A DNA stretch of 64,000 bases from the NCBI GenBank assembly GCA_900541975.1, contig UQLR01000004.1:1-64000 (forward strand), read 5' to 3'. Within the stretch, counting starts at the first letter, position 1. The number at the start of each line of letters is the position of its first letter. Shown here piece by piece: positions 8,779 to 17,843 of this stretch. Made by a program: the position numbers and the translations under genes. Origin of the DNA: an uncultured Oscillospiraceae bacterium (GTDB lineage Bacteria > Bacillota > Clostridia > Oscillospirales > Acutalibacteraceae). The notes beneath the pieces were generated by a model. The model was not told the origin of the DNA. It did not search any database and was given only the letters and a program-made list of their open reading frames with translations.

Positions 8779-8808
8779 GCATATTAAATACAGGGCGTTT
8801 CATAAACT
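8779..8808 (+). promoter_or_regulatory. SigE-type promoter upstream of ylbJ
   Basis: GCATATT (8779-8785), a 15-base spacer and CATAAACT (8801-8808) match the mother-cell SigE consensus kmATATT / CATACAmT with one mismatch. ylbJ is a known SigE-dependent gene in Bacillus. The predicted start is near 8815, inside the yqfC upstream region. Confidence 0.6.
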
Positions 8809-8819
8809 TTAGCATATAT

Positions 8820-8857
8820 CAGCCGGCAATTTATACAACCCCCACGATTGCCGGCTG
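8820..8857 (+). other. Hairpin over the first possible ylbJ start
   Basis: An 11-bp perfect inverted repeat (CAGCCGGCAAT / ATTGCCGGCTG) with a 16-base loop covers the TTG at 8848. It would sit at the 5' end of the ylbJ mRNA. It argues for ATG 8887 as the real start, or for structure-controlled initiation. Confidence 0.5.
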
Positions 8858-9921
8858 TTCTAAATTATGCTTTGGCGGTGGTACTTATGACACAGGGCGC
8901 GGCCGACGGGCTACTGTATTGCGCACAGGTTTTAATCCCTTCCCTTTTTCCTTTTATGGTACTGTCCTCCTTTGTTGTAAACAGCGGTATTTCCGCCGCG
9001 TTATCGCGTATATTATCGCCTGTTACCGTGCACCTGTTTCGTCTGCCCGGCAGTGCGGGTGTGACGATTCTTTTAAGCATGTTTTGTGGTTATCCCGTAG
9101 GGGCACGCGGTGTTCGGAGCCTGCTGGACCAACGGTTGATTACACAGCAGCAGGCCGCCAGAATGCTATATTTTACAGTAGGTGCCGGGCCGGCATTTGT
9201 TGTGTTTGCAGTGGGGGCTTCTTTACTGCACAACACCGCCACAGGTGTTATTTTGCTTATTGCCCAGGTGCTCTCACAACTCACTTTAGGCTTTTTTACG
9301 CGCTTTCTCTGCAAGGACCGGCCAGATACCTTGAAACAATCCGTTCCAAAATCGAGGCCCATGCCGCTTACAAACGCCCTCGTCACATCGTGCGGCGACA
9401 GCACGCTTGGGATATTGCAGCTTTGTGGTATGGTCGTATTGTTTTCCGCTTTATTGGGTATACTGCAAAGTGCAGGCGGCACGTCTCTTTTTGAAAAGCT
9501 GCTGACCGTATGCGGGATTCACAGTGCGGCAGCCTCCTCTGTTCTCCCCATTTTGTTGGAGGTAACCGGTGGATGTTTTGCAGCTATTAAAACTGGAGCG
9601 CCTGTTGCACTTTTGGCCTTTGCCATTGGATGGGGCGGTATTTGTGTTCATTTTCAAATATATGCAACACTGGGCGCGCTGAAAGTCAACCGCGCTTTAT
9701 TTACGTTTTTCCGCTTTGCACAGGGAATTTTATGCGCCATATTTACACATCTAATTTTTTTAATTTACACGCCGGTGCAGACACAACCTGTTTTTTCAAA
9801 CGTCAGCGCGGTGGTGCCTGCCTTCTCTACAACGGTTGCGGGCAGTATTGCGCTGGTTTTACTTTCCTTTTGCTTTCTGTTTTCCTACCAGAAGCAACAA
9901 AAGAAAGGGCGGAACATATAA
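8848..9921 (+). CDS. ylbJ: Sporulation integral membrane protein YlbJ
   Basis: 357-aa polytopic membrane protein with about eight hydrophobic segments. It shows the family blocks VLIPSLFPFMVLSSF, the gate-like CGYPVGARGV, and the C-terminal ILLEVTGGC. YlbJ is a SigE-controlled gene required for spore formation in Bacillus, and related proteins carry nucleoside-recognition/gate folds. The earliest start is TTG 8848, which has no ribosome site. ATG 8887 follows GGCGGTGG and is equally likely, shortening the protein by 13 residues. It is divergent from yqfC. Confidence 0.88.
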   Translation: MPAVLNYALAVVLMTQGAADGLLYCAQVLIPSLFPFMVLSSFVVNSGISAALSRILSPVTVHLFRLPGSAGVTILLSMFCGYPVGARGVRSLLDQRLITQQQAARMLYFTVGAGPAFVVFAVGASLLHNTATGVILLIAQVLSQLTLGFFTRFLCKDRPDTLKQSVPKSRPMPLTNALVTSCGDSTLGILQLCGMVVLFSALLGILQSAGGTSLFEKLLTVCGIHSAAASSVLPILLEVTGGCFAAIKTGAPVALLAFAIGWGGICVHFQIYATLGALKVNRALFTFFRFAQGILCAIFTHLIFLIYTPVQTQPVFSNVSAVVPAFSTTVAGSIALVLLSFCFLFSYQKQQKKGRNI

Positions 9922-9988
9922 TATAGTCGCAACGTTTTCTGATTGCTTTTCATGGTAATTTTCATAAAGGGTAAAGGTGGTTGTCATT

Positions 9989-11836
9989 ATGTGCGGTATT
10001 GCAGGATGGCTGGACAGATACGAAGATTTGAGCGAAAAGACCTCTATTATAGAACGCATGTCACAAACGCTTGAAAAAAGAGGGCCGGATGAAAACGGCG
10101 TTTTTCTGGACCGGGAGCACGGCGTATGCCTGATCCACCGCAGGTTGATTGTAATTGACCCAAAAGGTGGTATCCAGCCTATGACGATCAAACACGGGCA
10201 GGAGAGTTATACACTTGTCTATAACGGCGAACTCTATAATACGGAAGACCTCCGGCGTGAACTGCTTGCACAGGGGTACGCCTTCCGGGGGCATAGCGAT
10301 ACCGAGGTTCTTCTGACCGCATATATCCATTGGGGCGAAAGCTGCGTAGAAAAGCTCAACGGAATATTTGCGTTTGCCGTTTGGGATCAGGCGCAGCATC
10401 GGCTGTTTGTTGCAAGAGACCGGATCGGTGTTAAACCTTTGTTTTATTATGCATATAAGGGCGGGCTTCTTTTTGCTTCTGAAATCAAAACACTGCTTGC
10501 AAACCCGATTGTAAAACCGCAAATTGACGAGCAGGGGTTAAATGAAATCTTTTTTATCGGACCTGGAAGAAGCGGAGGCTTCGGCGTATTTAAAAACGTT
10601 AAAGAACTGCTCCCCGGCGAATGCGCAGTATATAAAAACGGTATTTTGAAAAAGCGGCGTTATTTCACCCTGCAGGCGCGTGAGCATACAGACAACGAAG
10701 CCCAAACCATTGAAAAGACAAGGTTTTTACTGACAGACTCTATCCGCAGGCAGCTGATTTCTGATGTTCCGCTTTGTTGCTTTTTATCCGGCGGTTTGGA
10801 TTCCAGCATTATTTCAAAAACAGCAGCGGATTATTACAGGGAAACGGGAAAAGGCCCACTTCCTACCTATTCTGTAGACTATACAGACAATGAAAAATAT
10901 TTTACAAAGAGTCTTTTTCAGCCAAATGCAGACAACGTATATATCCGCATGATGTGCGAGCACATTGGCTCGCAACATCGGGAGGTTATTTTAGACAACC
11001 AAAAACTGTTTGAAGCCCTTTTGCCCGCAGTGGAGGCAAGAGACCTGCCCGCTATGGTGGATGTAGACTCTTCCCTGCTGCTGTTTTGCAAGGCTGTTAA
11101 GGAAAACTTTACGGTTGCCCTTTCCGGCGAATGCGCCGATGAACTGTTTGGCGGTTACCCATGGTACCATAACAGGGAGATTCTGTTTGAAGAATGCTTC
11201 CCATGGTCGCGCAGCCTTGATATCCGCAGAAGCATCTTAAAGCCGGGCCTTTTAAAAACGGGCGAGGCATACGTGCACGACCGCTATATGGATACGGTCC
11301 AACAGACCGACAAGCTCCCTGGAGATTCGCCCCTGGAAGCGCGTATGAAAGAAATGTTTATGCTGAATTTCCACTGGTTTATGCAGGGGCTTCTCGACAG
11401 AAAAGATCGGATGTCCATGTACAGCGGACTGGAGGTAAGAGTACCGTTTTGCGATTACAGAATTGTAGAATACGCTTATAATATGCCGTGGAGTTTAAAA
11501 GCTTTGCATGGAAGAGAAAAAGGCATCCTTCGTACCGCCATGAGCGATTTACTGCCCTATGACATTGTCTGGCGTAAAAAGAGCCCCTATCCCAAAACAC
11601 ATAACCCGCTTTATATGCAGCTTGTATCGGAAGGCGCTAAAAAAGTGCTGCGGGACAAAAAATCGGTTTTAAACCAGTTTTTGAACGAAAAAGGCGTGTT
11701 GGAAATTATAGAACATCCCGAAGAGATCAGTTCTCCCTGGTATGGGCAGCTTATGCGCGCACCGCAAATTTTGGCGTACATCATTGAGCTTGACCACTGG
11801 TTTAAAACGTACCATGTAGAAATTATTGGCGTATAA
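9989..11836 (+). CDS. asnB: Asparagine synthetase (glutamine-hydrolysing)
   Basis: 615-aa class II amidotransferase. After Met removal, Cys2 of MCGIAGW is the glutaminase nucleophile. Other glutaminase blocks are RRLIVIDP, YNGELYN and RGHSDTEVLL. The C-terminal synthetase has the PP-loop LSGGLDSSII and SGECADELFGGYPWY. An in-frame GTG lies 12 bases upstream, but the catalytic Cys2 and the AAAGGTGG site fix the ATG at 9989. It stands alone after ylbJ. It is a full-length metabolic enzyme, not a lasso-type cyclase, since it keeps both domains and the nucleophile. Confidence 0.95.
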   Translation: MCGIAGWLDRYEDLSEKTSIIERMSQTLEKRGPDENGVFLDREHGVCLIHRRLIVIDPKGGIQPMTIKHGQESYTLVYNGELYNTEDLRRELLAQGYAFRGHSDTEVLLTAYIHWGESCVEKLNGIFAFAVWDQAQHRLFVARDRIGVKPLFYYAYKGGLLFASEIKTLLANPIVKPQIDEQGLNEIFFIGPGRSGGFGVFKNVKELLPGECAVYKNGILKKRRYFTLQAREHTDNEAQTIEKTRFLLTDSIRRQLISDVPLCCFLSGGLDSSIISKTAADYYRETGKGPLPTYSVDYTDNEKYFTKSLFQPNADNVYIRMMCEHIGSQHREVILDNQKLFEALLPAVEARDLPAMVDVDSSLLLFCKAVKENFTVALSGECADELFGGYPWYHNREILFEECFPWSRSLDIRRSILKPGLLKTGEAYVHDRYMDTVQQTDKLPGDSPLEARMKEMFMLNFHWFMQGLLDRKDRMSMYSGLEVRVPFCDYRIVEYAYNMPWSLKALHGREKGILRTAMSDLLPYDIVWRKKSPYPKTHNPLYMQLVSEGAKKVLRDKKSVLNQFLNEKGVLEIIEHPEEISSPWYGQLMRAPQILAYIIELDHWFKTYHVEIIGV

Positions 11837-12793
11837 TCAGCGCACCGTCCGACGCGCAAGGTGCGCAAGGCACCCGGAAAAGGGATAAAGCAGAATCGTA
11901 CACAGCAAATTGAACGCGGTATGTATCATGGCAATGCCTGCCGGGGACGCCGCTTTTTCCAAAAAGGAAAAAGAAAAAGCCGCATCCAGTCCGTAAAATA
12001 CCGCCAGTAAGAACAGAGCACCCGTCAAATTGAAATATAAGTGTATAAAGGCCGTACGTCTGGCATTTTTTCCCGTTCCTATACATGCCAGCAGCGCTGT
12101 GACGCAGGTTCCTATATTTTGTCCCAGTACAATGGGGATTGCGCTTGCAATTGTGACAGACCCGGTCAGCGACAAAGCCTGCAAAATGCCAACAGAAGCC
12201 GAGGAGCTCTGCAACAGGGCCGTTACGACTGTCCCTGCAAAGAGTCCGTAAAAGGGGTTGGAAAAATACAGCAAAAACTGTGCCGTTTGTGGAAACACCT
12301 GAAGCGGGGACAGCGCGTCGCTCATAAAATGCATACCCAGTATCAGCATGCCAAACCCGCAAAACGCAGCGGCAATTTCCAGCTTCTTTTTTATACAAAA
12401 AGCAGCGGCAAACAGCAACGACGCCCCCGCCAGCGTCACCAGGTTAAGCCAGGCAGACAACGGCGTTCCCGCAAACCCTGCAATACCTATCAGCCATGCT
12501 GTTGCCGTTGTACCTATGTTGGCGCCCATAATAACCCCAATGGTTTCATACAACGTAAGGATCCCCGCATTGACAAGTCCCACCAGCATAACCGTTACGG
12601 CGGAAGACGATTGCATAAGCGCAGTCATACATATACCCGAAAGTACGCCGCGGATTTTGCTTTTTGTTAAGGCAGACAGCTTTTTCTGCAGCGTGCCGTC
12701 CGACAACGCTGAAAGAGATTTTGTCATTTGGTGCATACCAAACAGGAACAAAGCCAGGCCGGCCGTAAAATATAGCGCATAAAAAATGGGCAT
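11837..12793 (-). CDS. Na+/phosphate cotransporter family protein
   Basis: 318-aa membrane protein with two inverted Na/Pi repeats, each carrying the QSSSA motif (MTALMQSSSAVTVML and VTALLQSSSASVGIL) and the GANIGTT / GQNIGTC partners. It lacks the C-terminal PhoU-like domain of longer NptA-type proteins. Start ATG has AAGGAGG 9 bases upstream. Its stop codon directly abuts the stop of the convergent asnB. Confidence 0.9.
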   Translation of the reverse strand: MPIFYALYFTAGLALFLFGMHQMTKSLSALSDGTLQKKLSALTKSKIRGVLSGICMTALMQSSSAVTVMLVGLVNAGILTLYETIGVIMGANIGTTATAWLIGIAGFAGTPLSAWLNLVTLAGASLLFAAAFCIKKKLEIAAAFCGFGMLILGMHFMSDALSPLQVFPQTAQFLLYFSNPFYGLFAGTVVTALLQSSSASVGILQALSLTGSVTIASAIPIVLGQNIGTCVTALLACIGTGKNARRTAFIHLYFNLTGALFLLAVFYGLDAAFSFSFLEKAASPAGIAMIHTAFNLLCTILLYPFSGCLAHLARRTVR

Positions 12794-12868
12794 GCCGCTT
12801 CCTCCTTTCGCTGTTGCATGCGTTCTTTTTTATTTGTATGATAAAAAAACATAGACAAGAACAAAAAG

Positions 12869-12897
12869 CAGCCAGTTTCTTTTTACGAAACTGGCTG
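12869..12897 (-). terminator. Terminator of the marR-ABC exporter operon
   Basis: Perfect 11-bp stem (CAGCCAGTTTC / GAAACTGGCTG) with a 7-base loop. On the minus strand it is followed by CTTTTTGTTC. It sits about 70 bases beyond the last ABC gene. Confidence 0.85.
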
Positions 12898-12967
12898 TTG
12901 CATTTTGCAATTTACCTGTAGAATACAGGCGTAAAAATTTTTGCCGCCCCGGTGCTCCATTTGTTCC

Positions 12968-14866
12968 TCAAGACGCGCTTTCAAACTGAGAATTATACAA
13001 CCCGGCGTAAAAACCGCCTGCCTTGAGCAGTTGCTCGTGTTTTCCCTGCTCAATGATATCGCCGTCTTTCATGACCAGGATCAGATCTGCGTCCTTAATT
13101 GTGGAAAGGCGGTGCGCAATCACAAAGCTGGTTCTTCCCTGCATCAGATGATCCATGGCCTTTTGGATTTGCAACTCCGTTCGTGTATCGACCGAGCTGG
13201 TTGCCTCGTCAAGAATCAAAATTTTAGGATCTGCCAAAATGGTCCTTGCAATGGTCAAAAGCTGTTTTTGCCCCTGCGAAACGTTTGTTGCTTCTTCATT
13301 GAGTACCATGTTGTAGCCGTCTGGAAGCGTCTGGACAAAATTGTGAACATGCGCAGCCTTAGCCGCTGCAATTACCTCTTCATCCGTCGCGTTCAGCTTA
13401 CCGTAACGGATGTTTTCCATTATGGTTCCGGAAAACAGCCATGTGTCCTGCAGCACCATGCCGAAAAGCTCGCGCAGCTCGCTGCGGTCAAAGCTTTTAA
13501 CATTGTAGCCGTCCACAAGAATAGCGCCGGAACTGACGTCGTAAAAACGCAGCAACAGCTTTACCATTGTCGTCTTCCCGGCGCCTGTAGGCCCTACAAT
13601 GGCAATCTTCTGCCCCTGCTTAACTTTTGCCGAAAAATCGTTGACAATAATTTTGTCAGGGTTGTAACCAAAATGCACATTTTTAAATTCAACGTTCCCA
13701 ATAATATCCTCAACTGTAACGTTCCGCTGTACCGTGTGTTGCATACCCGTGCCATCAACGGTTGTTTCTGTAAGCATGGCATGCGCTTGGGCGGTTTGCT
13801 CCTCTTCCTCCTCTTCCAGAAACGCAAAAACTCTTTCAGCAGCGGCCGCCATGGACTGAAACATATTGGAAACCTGCGCCACCTGCATAATAGGCTGTGT
13901 AAAGCTTCTTACATACTGGATAAAGGACTGAATATCGCCCACCATGATTGTACCGTTTATTACAAAATACCCGCCGAGCACTGCAATGGCAACATAACCC
14001 AGATTGCCTACAAACTGCATAACCGGCTGCATAAGGCCGGACAAAAACTGCGATTTCCAGGCGGATTTATAAAGCACCTGATTGTTTTTTTCAAATTCGT
14101 CTATGGTTTTTTCTTCATTATTAAATGCCTGCACAATATTTACGCCGCCAAAAGTTTCTTCTACCTGACCGTTGACATGCCCCAGGTATTCCTGCTGATT
14201 TCTAAAATGTTTCTGTGATTTTTTTACGATGACAGAAATAATGGACATGGACAGCGGTAAAATCAAAAGCGCAACAATCGTCATGATCCAGTTGATAGAA
14301 AACATCATGATCAATATTCCAATAATAGTTGTTACCGAAGTAATCATCTGCGTTGCGCTCTGGTTCAGGTTCATGGAAAGTGTGTCAACATCGTTTGTAA
14401 TAACAGACAATACCTCGCCCGTCTGCCTGCTGTCAAAAAAATTCATGGGAAGGCGGTTAATTTTTTCTGCTATTTCTTTGCGCATCCGGTACGTAATCTT
14501 TTGGGTAATCCCTGTCATAAGTAAACCCTGTATAAACATAAACAGCGCGCTGACTACATACAGGCCAAGCAGAAAAAGCAAAATTTCCGCAATTTTTCCA
14601 AAGTTTATGCCTTCTCCACCGGAAATCATGCTGATCAGCCCATTATAAAGCTCTGTCGTTGCGTTTCCTAAAATTTTGGGGCCGACAATTGTAAACACGG
14701 TGCCCGCAATGGCAAAAAGCAGTACAAACACCAGTGCAATTTTATATCTACCCATATAAACAAGCAGCTTTTTCCCCGTTTTCTTTAAATCTTTTGCTTT
14801 TTCGCCGGCACCTGCCTGCCCATATCCGCCTGGACCGTGCATGTGCCGCGGCCTGTTACTGCTCAT
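12968..14866 (-). CDS. ABC exporter half-transporter B (consensus Walker B/H-loop)
   Basis: 632-aa fusion of a six-helix exporter domain (about residues 35-350) and an ATPase domain. Walker A is GPTGAGKTT, Walker B ILILDEATSSVD with catalytic Glu, and the H-loop IAHRLST is intact. Its signature motif is degenerate (VSQGQ instead of LSGGQ). It overlaps the upstream partner gene by 11 bases, with a strong AAAGGAGGA site inside that gene. Together they look like a heterodimeric multidrug-type exporter of the BmrCD/LmrCD group. The substrate is unknown. Confidence 0.92.
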   Translation of the reverse strand: MSSNRPRHMHGPGGYGQAGAGEKAKDLKKTGKKLLVYMGRYKIALVFVLLFAIAGTVFTIVGPKILGNATTELYNGLISMISGGEGINFGKIAEILLFLLGLYVVSALFMFIQGLLMTGITQKITYRMRKEIAEKINRLPMNFFDSRQTGEVLSVITNDVDTLSMNLNQSATQMITSVTTIIGILIMMFSINWIMTIVALLILPLSMSIISVIVKKSQKHFRNQQEYLGHVNGQVEETFGGVNIVQAFNNEEKTIDEFEKNNQVLYKSAWKSQFLSGLMQPVMQFVGNLGYVAIAVLGGYFVINGTIMVGDIQSFIQYVRSFTQPIMQVAQVSNMFQSMAAAAERVFAFLEEEEEEQTAQAHAMLTETTVDGTGMQHTVQRNVTVEDIIGNVEFKNVHFGYNPDKIIVNDFSAKVKQGQKIAIVGPTGAGKTTMVKLLLRFYDVSSGAILVDGYNVKSFDRSELRELFGMVLQDTWLFSGTIMENIRYGKLNATDEEVIAAAKAAHVHNFVQTLPDGYNMVLNEEATNVSQGQKQLLTIARTILADPKILILDEATSSVDTRTELQIQKAMDHLMQGRTSFVIAHRLSTIKDADLILVMKDGDIIEQGKHEQLLKAGGFYAGLYNSQFESAS

Positions 14867-17075
14867 TGCTTAATTCCTCCTTTGACAATTGGGATTCGGC
14901 TATCTGTCGGTACACCTCGCAGGAGTCCATAAGGCTCTGATGCGTACCTATACCGGCTATTTCTCCATCGTCAAGCACAATAATCTGATCTGCATGTAAA
15001 ACTGTACTGATACGCTGTGCGACAATTAAAATGGTACTGTCCTTTGTTTCATGGCGCAGAGCTTTGCGTAATGCGGCATCTGTTTTATAATCAAGGGCAG
15101 AAAAGCTGTCGTCAAATATATAGATTTGAGGATCTTTGGCAACTGCCCTTGCAATGGAAAGCCTCTGGCGCTGTCCGCCTGAAACATTTGTCCCGCCCTG
15201 GGCGATCTCTGATTCGTAACCGTTTGGTTTTTCACGGATAAAGTCTACAGACTGCGCCACCTGCGCCGCTTTTTCTACACGCCTGCGGTCTTCTTTTTCG
15301 AGGCCGTAGGCAATATTGCTTTCTATCGTTCCGGAAAACAGCACGCCTTTTTGCGGAACATATCCTATATCCTGCCGCAGGTCGTGCTTTTTCACCTTGC
15401 GTATATCCGTTCCGTTTACCAAAATTCTTCCCTCTGTCACGTCAAAAAAGCGCGGGATCAGATTTACAAGGGTGGATTTTCCACTTCCTGTACTGCCTAT
15501 AAACGCTGTAGTCTGCCCAGGCCTTGCTGTAAAGCTAATATTTTTTAAGACGTCTTCCTGCGCACCGGGATAATGGAAACAGACGTTCTCAAACTCTACA
15601 AAACCGCTTTTTTCTTTCTTGAAGGGTTCTGACTGCCGCGGATCACAGATAGTTTCTTCTGTTTGCAAGACCTCCGCCACGCGTGATGCGGAAACCAGAG
15701 CTCTGGGCAGCATGACGCTCATCATGGAAAGCATTAAAAACGCCATAATGATCTGCATGGTATACTGGATAAAGGCCATCAGATTCCCTACCTGCATGGA
15801 ACCGCCGTCAATAGCCTGCGCCCCAACCCAAACAATTAAAATACTTACGCCGTTCATAATAAACATCATAACCGGCATCATAAATGTCATAACACGGTTG
15901 ACAAACAAATTGGTTTTGGTAAGCGCCACATTTGCCTGATCAAAGCGTTCTTCTTCGTGGCGTTCCCTGCTGAATGCACGGATTACAGGCAGCCCCGTGA
16001 GAATTTCCCTTGCCACCAGGTTGACTCTGTCGACCAGTTTTTGCAATTTCTTAAAGCGGGGCATTGCAACAAAATAAAGCACCAATACCAAGGCCAAAAT
16101 CAGGCCGATGGCTACCCCAATCACCCATGCCATATCGTCGCCTGTCTCAAAGACTTTTACCAGCGCCCCAATCCCGAGAATCGGCGCGTAAATTACAATG
16201 CGAAGCAGCATGACAACAAGCATTTGGATCTGTTGTATGTCGTTTGTACATCTGGTAATAAGCGAAGCGGTGGAAAAGCGGTTAAACTCTCTGCTGGAAA
16301 AATATACAACCTTCTGGAATACAGCGCTTCTTAAGTCACGGCCAAACTGCGCCGCTACTCTGGAAGCCAAAAGCGTTACAAGCGCCGCCGCCACTGCTAT
16401 GGTCAAGGCATACAGCAACATCCACATACCGGATTGCCAAATATAATCTGCCTGCATGCGGTCCACGTCTATCCCAACAGCGAGGTATTCATCGCGCACA
16501 AAGCCGACTGCCATCTGCCGGACAATACTTGGGTCAATTTCCTCAAACTGTTCCATTTGCTCTTTAAAAGGCGCAATGGCCAGCTGCCGCTGCGCTTGTG
16601 GCAGCTGGTCAAGGAGTGCAGGCAGCGATGCGCTTTGCCCTGTGTCGTCCGGCGTTTTCTGTTGGAGCGACTGGAGAACCTGCCTGATTTGCGGGTCGTC
16701 GCTTTCCAGAAAAGATAAAGCAAGCATAGGAACCCCGAAAATATCGTTCAGCGTTTCCACCGTGTATGCGTCCGTACTTTCATGGAGTATATAAACCTGC
16801 AAATTTTCCTTTTTATCACTGTCATGCAGTGTATAATTTGCAAGCACAGTATCCCTTTCATTTGGATCCATAAAATAAAAAAGCCGCTCCATCTGACTTT
16901 TTCGGATCTCCAGCGGGGCAATTTGCTCTACTCCTCCCTGTTGAATTCCCACATTCACAATATCAGATATTTTTTCAGGAAGAGAAAGATCACAAAAGGC
17001 CTGAACAACAAGCAAAATTACTATAGCTAAAATGGAAAAAATCGATTTTTTCAGATATTTTATAAGTTTGCGCAT
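14856..17075 (-). CDS. ABC exporter half-transporter A (degenerate catalytic site)
   Basis: 739-aa exporter half with an unusually long extracytoplasmic insert (about residues 35-215) between the first two membrane helices. The ATPase has Walker A GSTGSGKST and a perfect signature VSGGQRQRLSIARA. Walker B is FDDSFSALD (Asp replaces the catalytic Glu), and the H-loop reads VAQRIST (Gln replaces His). This complements half B: A supplies the good signature and B the good catalytic residues, as in asymmetric heterodimers. It lies between marR and half B. Confidence 0.92.
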   Translation of the reverse strand: MRKLIKYLKKSIFSILAIVILLVVQAFCDLSLPEKISDIVNVGIQQGGVEQIAPLEIRKSQMERLFYFMDPNERDTVLANYTLHDSDKKENLQVYILHESTDAYTVETLNDIFGVPMLALSFLESDDPQIRQVLQSLQQKTPDDTGQSASLPALLDQLPQAQRQLAIAPFKEQMEQFEEIDPSIVRQMAVGFVRDEYLAVGIDVDRMQADYIWQSGMWMLLYALTIAVAAALVTLLASRVAAQFGRDLRSAVFQKVVYFSSREFNRFSTASLITRCTNDIQQIQMLVVMLLRIVIYAPILGIGALVKVFETGDDMAWVIGVAIGLILALVLVLYFVAMPRFKKLQKLVDRVNLVAREILTGLPVIRAFSRERHEEERFDQANVALTKTNLFVNRVMTFMMPVMMFIMNGVSILIVWVGAQAIDGGSMQVGNLMAFIQYTMQIIMAFLMLSMMSVMLPRALVSASRVAEVLQTEETICDPRQSEPFKKEKSGFVEFENVCFHYPGAQEDVLKNISFTARPGQTTAFIGSTGSGKSTLVNLIPRFFDVTEGRILVNGTDIRKVKKHDLRQDIGYVPQKGVLFSGTIESNIAYGLEKEDRRRVEKAAQVAQSVDFIREKPNGYESEIAQGGTNVSGGQRQRLSIARAVAKDPQIYIFDDSFSALDYKTDAALRKALRHETKDSTILIVAQRISTVLHADQIIVLDDGEIAGIGTHQSLMDSCEVYRQIAESQLSKEELSNEQ

Positions 17076-17133
17076 AAATACAGATTCTCCTTTTTATCTC
17101 CGGATATTGAAGCGGCACTTAAAATGCGGCATA

Positions 17134-17595
17134 TCAGCTTTTACTTTCTTCCCAGTTCATAGATTCAAGGATACCATGAAACTTTCTAAGCAGTTCTACA
17201 AATTTTCGGGCGTCGTCCTCCCCCATTTTTTCCATAATTTTGCGTGTCGCTTCCCGCAAACGCAACTGCTCTTTTTTAAAAATTTTTTTGCCTTCTTCCG
17301 TAATATGCACAAATGCGCTGCGCCGGTCTGTCTTTAACTGAAGCCGTTTGACAATACCTTTGTCTTCCAAATGGTTTAATATCTGTGAAGCCGCCGGCTT
17401 TGAAATTTTCAGATAGGCACATATATCGCTCGTTTTTACGGCCTCTGTCTGCGGTGTGCTTTCAGACAAAAAGCATATTGCACTAAGCACTGCCATTTCA
17501 CTGTAGCGCAATTTGCAAAGGCAGGGAAAAAATTTTCTTTCCTTCCGAACAGCCAAAAGTGTATTCATAAAATCATCTGTCATATTTCCTTCCAT
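17134..17595 (-). CDS. MarR family transcriptional regulator
   Basis: 153-aa winged-helix regulator. Recognition region SDICAYLKISKPAASQILNH (about residues 56-75) is followed by the wing KTDRRSAFVHITEEGK. It is the first gene of the operon with the two exporter halves, 58 bases upstream of half A, so it very likely represses this operon and responds to a transported compound. ATG 17595 follows AAAGGGGTGG; a second ATG lies 12 bases in. Confidence 0.9.
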   Translation of the reverse strand: MEGNMTDDFMNTLLAVRKERKFFPCLCKLRYSEMAVLSAICFLSESTPQTEAVKTSDICAYLKISKPAASQILNHLEDKGIVKRLQLKTDRRSAFVHITEEGKKIFKKEQLRLREATRKIMEKMGEDDARKFVELLRKFHGILESMNWEESKS

Positions 17596-17615
17596 ACACC
17601 CACCCCTTTAAAAAT

Positions 17616-17646
17616 ATTAAGCAAGTTAACGTTTTATACGCTTAAT
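17616..17646. promoter_or_regulatory. Inverted repeat, candidate MarR operator
   Basis: A 7-bp inverted repeat ATTAAGC / GCTTAAT with a 17-base spacer lies between the -10 box and the marR start, where a repressor would block transcription. No consensus is known for this regulator, so this is an inference from position and symmetry. Confidence 0.45.
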
Positions 17647-17647
17647 T

Positions 17648-17676
17648 ATATTATTCTTTTATTTTTTATATGTCAA
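17648..17676 (-). promoter_or_regulatory. sigma-A promoter of the marR-ABC operon
   Basis: Minus-strand TTGACA (17671-17676), a 17-base spacer and TAATAT (17648-17653). It is 53 bases upstream of the marR start. Confidence 0.85.
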
Positions 17677-17796
17677 TGGGGGCGGATTCTATAAATGAAG
17701 CAGATCGGAAGGTTTTCCGTATTATAAAAAAATTTTTATAAAAAACACTAACTTTTGCCATTTATGCCAACATAACTTTCCTGTTTTTTAAACAGA

Positions 17797-17823
17797 AACG
17801 CGGATGTTTTTCACACCCGCGTT
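17797..17823 (-). terminator. Hairpin downstream of the DUF4358 gene
   Basis: An 11-bp stem with one G-T pair (AACGCGGGTGT / ACATCCGCGTT on the minus strand) and a 5-base loop, 20 bases past the stop. The T-tract on the minus strand is weak; the plus-strand side has CTTTTATA. Confidence 0.6.
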
Positions 17824-17843
17824 CTTTTATATAAAAAAGCTAT

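Noticed and set aside
9989-11836. Asparagine synthetase homologue as a lasso-peptide cyclase for the peptide locus
   Set aside because: It has the intact Cys2 glutaminase domain and usual full length, and it is 15 kb away on the other strand.
12941-14218. Plus-strand 425-codon open frame
   Set aside because: It is antisense to the ABC exporter half B, rich in Cys/His, with no domain.
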